Shown here piece by piece: positions 60,201 to 64,000 of a stretch of DNA of 64,000 bases. The translations under genes were made by a program, and so were the position numbers. Location: NCBI GenBank assembly GCA_951799425.1, contig OX637394.1, forward strand, positions 46,480,142-46,544,141. The letters run 5' to 3'. The notes below the pieces were generated by a model, which ran no database searches, was not told the origin of the DNA, and saw only the letters and a list, made by a program, of their open reading frames with translations. The first letter of the stretch is position 1. Every line of letters starts with the position of its first letter. Source of the stretch: Ilex aquifolium. Taxonomy: Eukaryota > Streptophyta > Magnoliopsida > Aquifoliales > Aquifoliaceae.

Positions 60201-61307
60201 CAATTTTGTGTTTGTGCTTGATACTTTTTTTTCATGTCTGGTTTTACGTCTTGTGATTTTGCGTTTTGTAGTTTTGCTTCTTTTTTTTTTTTCTTGTTGT
60301 TTTAGTTTGCTTCTTTTTTTTTTTTCCTTATTTCGTTCTTTTCTTTTTAAAGGGGTTGTATGTAGCATGAGGTGGACTTAGTTAATAATGAGGTGGGTAT
60401 AGAAAGGGTGAATTTAGTAGTTTGATGATGAAAAATTAAATTGGGTGGGAATGGAGATTTGGGGGGAGAATAACCCCACAATTTAAGTTTAAGTAAGAAT
60501 TTATATTTTATATTCAACATTTAAATTCAGCTCAATTCAAGTCCTAATCATAATTACGTCAAAACCGAGAATTGAATTTAAGTTCGACTCAATTAACATT
60601 TTCATTCACTGAAACCTAACTTTACTTGCTCAACTTAAATATTCGTAAAATTCAATCGAAATTAAGTTATTCTTTATTATTTTTACAATCAGTTTCAATT
60701 TGATTTTAAATTCAATACTCATAAAATTCAAGTAAAGTTAAGTTTCAGTAAGAATATATATTTTATAATCGGCAATTAAATTCAGCTCAATTCGAATCAT
60801 AATCATAATCACTTCGAACCAATAATCAAGTAAAATGAAAAAATTCTTATAATTTTTGGGTGGAAAAAAAATTTGGAGGAGAAATTTCGATCGTTTGATC
60901 AATAATCTTAAAACAATCTGAGCCATGAAAAGCTCCAGATAAATAATGCTAGCTCCCTTAGTATATAGATATATCACAAATTACATATATGTTATTCGCC
61001 TATATCAGAGTCATTCGACTCGTTTTGACGCAAAGAATCTGTATTTAAGGTCCATTTGTTCATTTTAAAATTTTAAAAATAATCTTTAATTAGAATTATA
61101 ATTAACGATCTAATTAATGTGTAGTATAAGATAGAGAGAGATATGAGTCTTAGAATTGTGGAATGAATGAAAGTCTTGCTCCAAAAATTAGGGGGAGAGG
61201 GGAATGAAATTTTGTATTAGAACCGTCGGATCAATATTTCTTCAAGCAATCTGAGTTGCGAAAAGCTAAAGACAAAGAAATCTAGCTACTTTATTATATA
61301 GATAGAT
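57286..61307 (-). mobile_element. Helitron-like element, split by a nested Helitron
   Basis: The 3' end (minus) is CACATGCAACGCACGTGTAC then ATCAACTAG, ending at 57,286 before T. Its 5' end is in two pieces: TCTA at 61,307-61,304 (after an A) and TACTACTATAAAATGTCAAC from 59,246 down. Joined, they give the same start as the element at 56,951. The sequence between, 59,247-61,303, is the nested element. The interior (57,300-59,200) has no recognised gene. Confidence 0.65.
59247..61303 (-). mobile_element. Nested Helitron-like element
   Basis: The 5' end is TCTATATAATAAAGTAGC at 61,303, directly after TCTA of the host element (flanking A). The 3' end is TCAGGCACGGGCAAGTACTAG, ending at 59,247 before T. 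A second, related 5'-type sequence, TCTATATACTAAGGGAGC, is at about 60,970, so either two copies are fused or the true 5' end is there. T/C-rich runs at 60,170-60,350 create ORFs of no significance. Confidence 0.6.
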
Positions 61308-61310
61308 ATA

Positions 61311-61838
61311 TTACTTAGACCCCTTAAGTTTAAAATGTTATACTTAGACAAAAAATACTTCAATTAAAGATAAAATATCAAATATTTTAAATTTTACAAT
61401 TAAAATTCACGTTCTATTGTATCATTTATTGAAATAAAATTAAAGATAAAAATTCGATTTTCTCTTAAAAGATATTGTGTCAATTACAGTTTGATCTCTT
61501 GTTTAATTTTTTAGTTTTATTTTAATAGACAGTATAATTATATACTAACTATGATTTTTTTTTTTTAAATAAATTTTTATTTTTGATTTTATTTCAATAA
61601 ATGACATAATAGAACATGAATTTTGGATAGACCCCTTGTTTGATTTTTTTGTTTTATTCCAATAGATAGTATAATTGTATACTAATTACGGTTTTTTAAG
61701 AAAAAATTAAAATTTTATTTTTAATTTTATTTCAATAAATGATACAATAGAACATGAATTTTGGTTGTAAAATATAAAATATTTGATATTCTATTTTTGA
61801 TCTAAGTATAATATTTTAAACTTAAGGGGTCTAAGTAT
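61311..61838. repeat. Foldback (long inverted repeat) element
   Basis: TTAGACCCCTTAAGTTTAAA and the next roughly 150 bases are repeated, inverted, at the right end (TTTAAACTTAAGGGGTCTAA at about 61,815). Arms match with scattered mismatches, including ATTGTATCATTTATTGAAAT in both. The centre holds a further imperfect duplication. An RNA through it would form a hairpin. Confidence 0.75.
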
Positions 61839-61857
61839 TATTTATTAACCTATATAT

Positions 61858-61978
61858 TCACAGCAGGGGTCTAAGTGTTACGCGCGTACAAATCTCAAGG
61901 GGTCTGTGTGTAATATTTCAAATGTCAAGTGATCTGAGTGATTAAGTGACAAATCTCAAGGGTCTGAGTGTAATTCTC
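61858..61978 (-). repeat. Dispersed repeat, GACCCCTT family, inverted copy
   Basis: Reverse-complement relative of 57,117-57,283 (AAGGGGTCTGTGTGTAATAT, TTTCAAATGTCAAGTGATCT). Confidence 0.65.
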
Positions 61979-63060
61979 TCTTAAATATATGCATAAACTT
62001 AACATTTAATTATTTTCATTGGAGGTTTAATAATTAATTTCAAATTTTCATTTCCTATTTTCCTTTGAACAATCTTATCTTATCTATATTATTAATATAT
62101 TTCATACTACTAATAAAAGTAGAGTAATAAAACAAAATTTCTTCTTTAATTTTACCCCCAAAAAATTTAGAAAGGTTATTTTGCAATTTTGTAAAACTGG
62201 TAAGAATTATTTGTGCTAATATAAAATGTTAGCTATTTTTAAAAATTTTAATTTTCAATTCTAGCATTTGTTATTGTGTTAAGGACAATTAAATTTTAGC
62301 CTCTGGGATCCCTAGCGTTGCTATTTCTCTTATGCTCCGTTTGATATGATGGAAAAATAGAAGGATGAAAAGTTGGAGAGATAAATAAAACATCATGTTT
62401 TATAAGGAATGAATATAGGAAAGATAGAAAAGTGGATGAATTAACTTTCCTTCTAACTCACCAAAATTAATCTCTCCAAAATCGGAAGGAAAGTGGATGA
62501 AAAGTTAATTATTTGTGTTGAAATGTATCTTATTTGTCTATATATCTTTTTATATATACATATATTATGTATACATTAATTTCATATAAAAATACAATGA
62601 TAAAATATGTATTTATATAAATATTTAAAAATAAATTCTAAAATTTAAAATTTAAATTTAAATTTAAATTAAAAAAAATATTTTTTCCATCTTAGTTATT
62701 GATGAAAATTTTCGACTTAACACGATAACACGACTCGAACTCGACATGAATTTTATGGCACGAACTTGAAAATGACATGACTGTCACGCAAACAAGAAAT
62801 ATAAACGGCTTATATCGAGTTCAATCCGTCAAACTCAAAATTGACATCATTAGCCCGTTTATTTAAAAATAAACGCTTTCTTTATTTTTTCGTTTATATG
62901 GTAATACGAAACTAACATGTTTAACATGAATTCAATTAAGTGAAAATAGAATATTAGCGTTAAATTTTTTATTCAAAATTTATGTGGATCAATACGAATA
63001 CAAACACGAACATGATACGAAAATAAACAGATCAACTCGACGCGACACAATTAATTAAAT
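61979..63060. other. AT-rich non-coding stretch
   Basis: A Helitron-like 5' start, TACTACTAATAAAAGTAGAG, is at about 62,105. At 62,700-63,060 is a degenerate repeat with ACACGA, CTCGAC and CGACACGA motifs typical of a dispersed plant MITE. No gene. Confidence 0.45.
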
Positions 63061-64000
63061 AAGTTGAAAATGTGTCATTCCAACTTTTCTTATTGAAAAT
63101 ATATATCCCCTACTTTCCCTCCACCAAATTTCCATCCTTCCTACCGAACCCAGCATTAGTACTGCCCTGGAAAGCTAGTCGCTTTGTCAAAACCGTTAAC
63201 CCCAACAACAGCTCCCGCCTGCCCATCTACCTTCTTTCACTCCCATGTCTCTGCTATATCATTGCCATCTGCGAGCTCACAAAAAATAGATGACGACTCA
63301 CCTTCAACTTTGGTCGCCGCCTCCCTCTCTCTATCGATTACGGTTCGTGAGATTGCCACCTCTTAAGATACCTCCCCGACTATTCCTCTCATATTTTAGT
63401 TCACATTTCTTTGAAAGGTATCATTCCCTGTTTCTCTCATCTGATGTTTATGTGTCTGAAAGTGTATCTTCAATTAGTTGCTAATCAACTTGTTAATAGG
63501 ATCACTTTCTTGCAGATTCAGGTGTTCGACAAAATTACTCAACCATAACACGTATGTGTGTGTGGGGATTTGGCATTATTCTACACTTTCGGTTTATTCG
63601 TTTGTGTGAGATAGGATTGCAGATGTTTGAAGATCACAATATTACACATTAATTGTAATCACGGTGAGGGATATACCCTGTAACAAGGATCATGGGTGTG
63701 CTTTCAGACAGGGGTTCATAGAGTGGACGCATATAACAGCTTCTATTGATATGAGGTAGTATTTTGGTCTATGTTTTATTGCTTTGATCTGGGTTTCAAT
63801 ATACTGTATGGTTTGTGAAGATTTTGACTCTTGCTTTCTGTAATGTATTTTAATTTGTTAATGCATGCTATGCCAAGATTACATTGTCAAGGAGCCTTGA
63901 GAAGCTTACCATCGATCCAGGGATGCTTACTACTACAGATTCTTGGATGATTGTTTCCGTAAAATGTTATAATTAGGGGCTCATATTTTTAATGTGAGCA
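63060..64000 (+). other. Possible 5' region of a transcribed gene, leaving the window
   Basis: Base composition rises from A/T-rich to a CT-rich, leader-like stretch at 63,110-63,420. Possible splice sites follow: a donor after TTTCTTTGAAAG (63,418), an acceptor TTTCTTGCAG (63,514), and an open segment near the end reading SRSLEKLTIDPGMLTTTDSW. I do not recognise a protein and no start codon is convincing. It may be 5' UTR exons, or captured gene sequence. Confidence 0.3.

Overview
This is a nuclear window from a flowering plant, most likely a eudicot. The evidence is an AT-rich background, GT/AG introns, initiator-tRNA-Met primed LTR elements, hAT and Helitron transposons, PPR, NAM-associated and CASP-like gene fragments, and plant receptor-like-kinase-type genes. 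Most of the six-frame ORFs are not genes.

The left half (1-29,636) is one rearranged locus. The 5' part of a kinase-like gene and its upstream DNA lie inverted at 1-6,144 and again in direct orientation on the right. A 2.5-kb spacer (6,145-8,638) separates the left arm from its immediate mirror image. The spacer holds an hAT end, a dead NAM-associated/Myb-SANT-like gene and a 922-bp hAT-like element rich in CGATACG. To the right comes a 7,427-bp direct tandem unit, twice in full (9,640-17,066 and 17,067-24,493) and once in part (24,494-27,194). Each full unit carries a 2.7-kb block A with a CASP-like gene fragment, then a 3.5-kb LTR, a tRNA-Met primer-binding site and a gag-like ORF with two zinc knuckles but no visible capsid or pol. 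The partial third unit runs without the retroelement into the intact kinase-like gene. The left arm (1-5,143) pairs colinearly, without any indel I could find, with 24,494-29,636. Real amplification and assembly artefact must both be considered.

Two apparently intact kinase-like genes face each other: one on + (28,002-32,763, six exons, 347 aa) and one on - (43,981-36,901, five exons, 326 aa). Both have Asn where the catalytic loop normally has Asp and have lost the middle Gly of the glycine loop, while keeping the VxK Lys and DFG. They are therefore predicted pseudokinases. A partial third copy (exons 1-4) is at 1-1,635 on -, head-to-head with the + gene.

The right half (32.8-64 kb) is mainly transposon remains. 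It has at least six Helitron-like elements defined by TC...CTAG ends and A/T flanks, including one nested in the 5' terminus of another and one 4-kb copy with two spliceable exon-like segments. It also has a 1,167-bp hAT carrying a PPR fragment inside a LINE-type RNase H domain, an hAT MITE, a foldback element, a Transposase_32-type ORF and several microsatellites. I found no complete host gene after 44 kb. The last 1 kb may begin another transcribed region that leaves the window.
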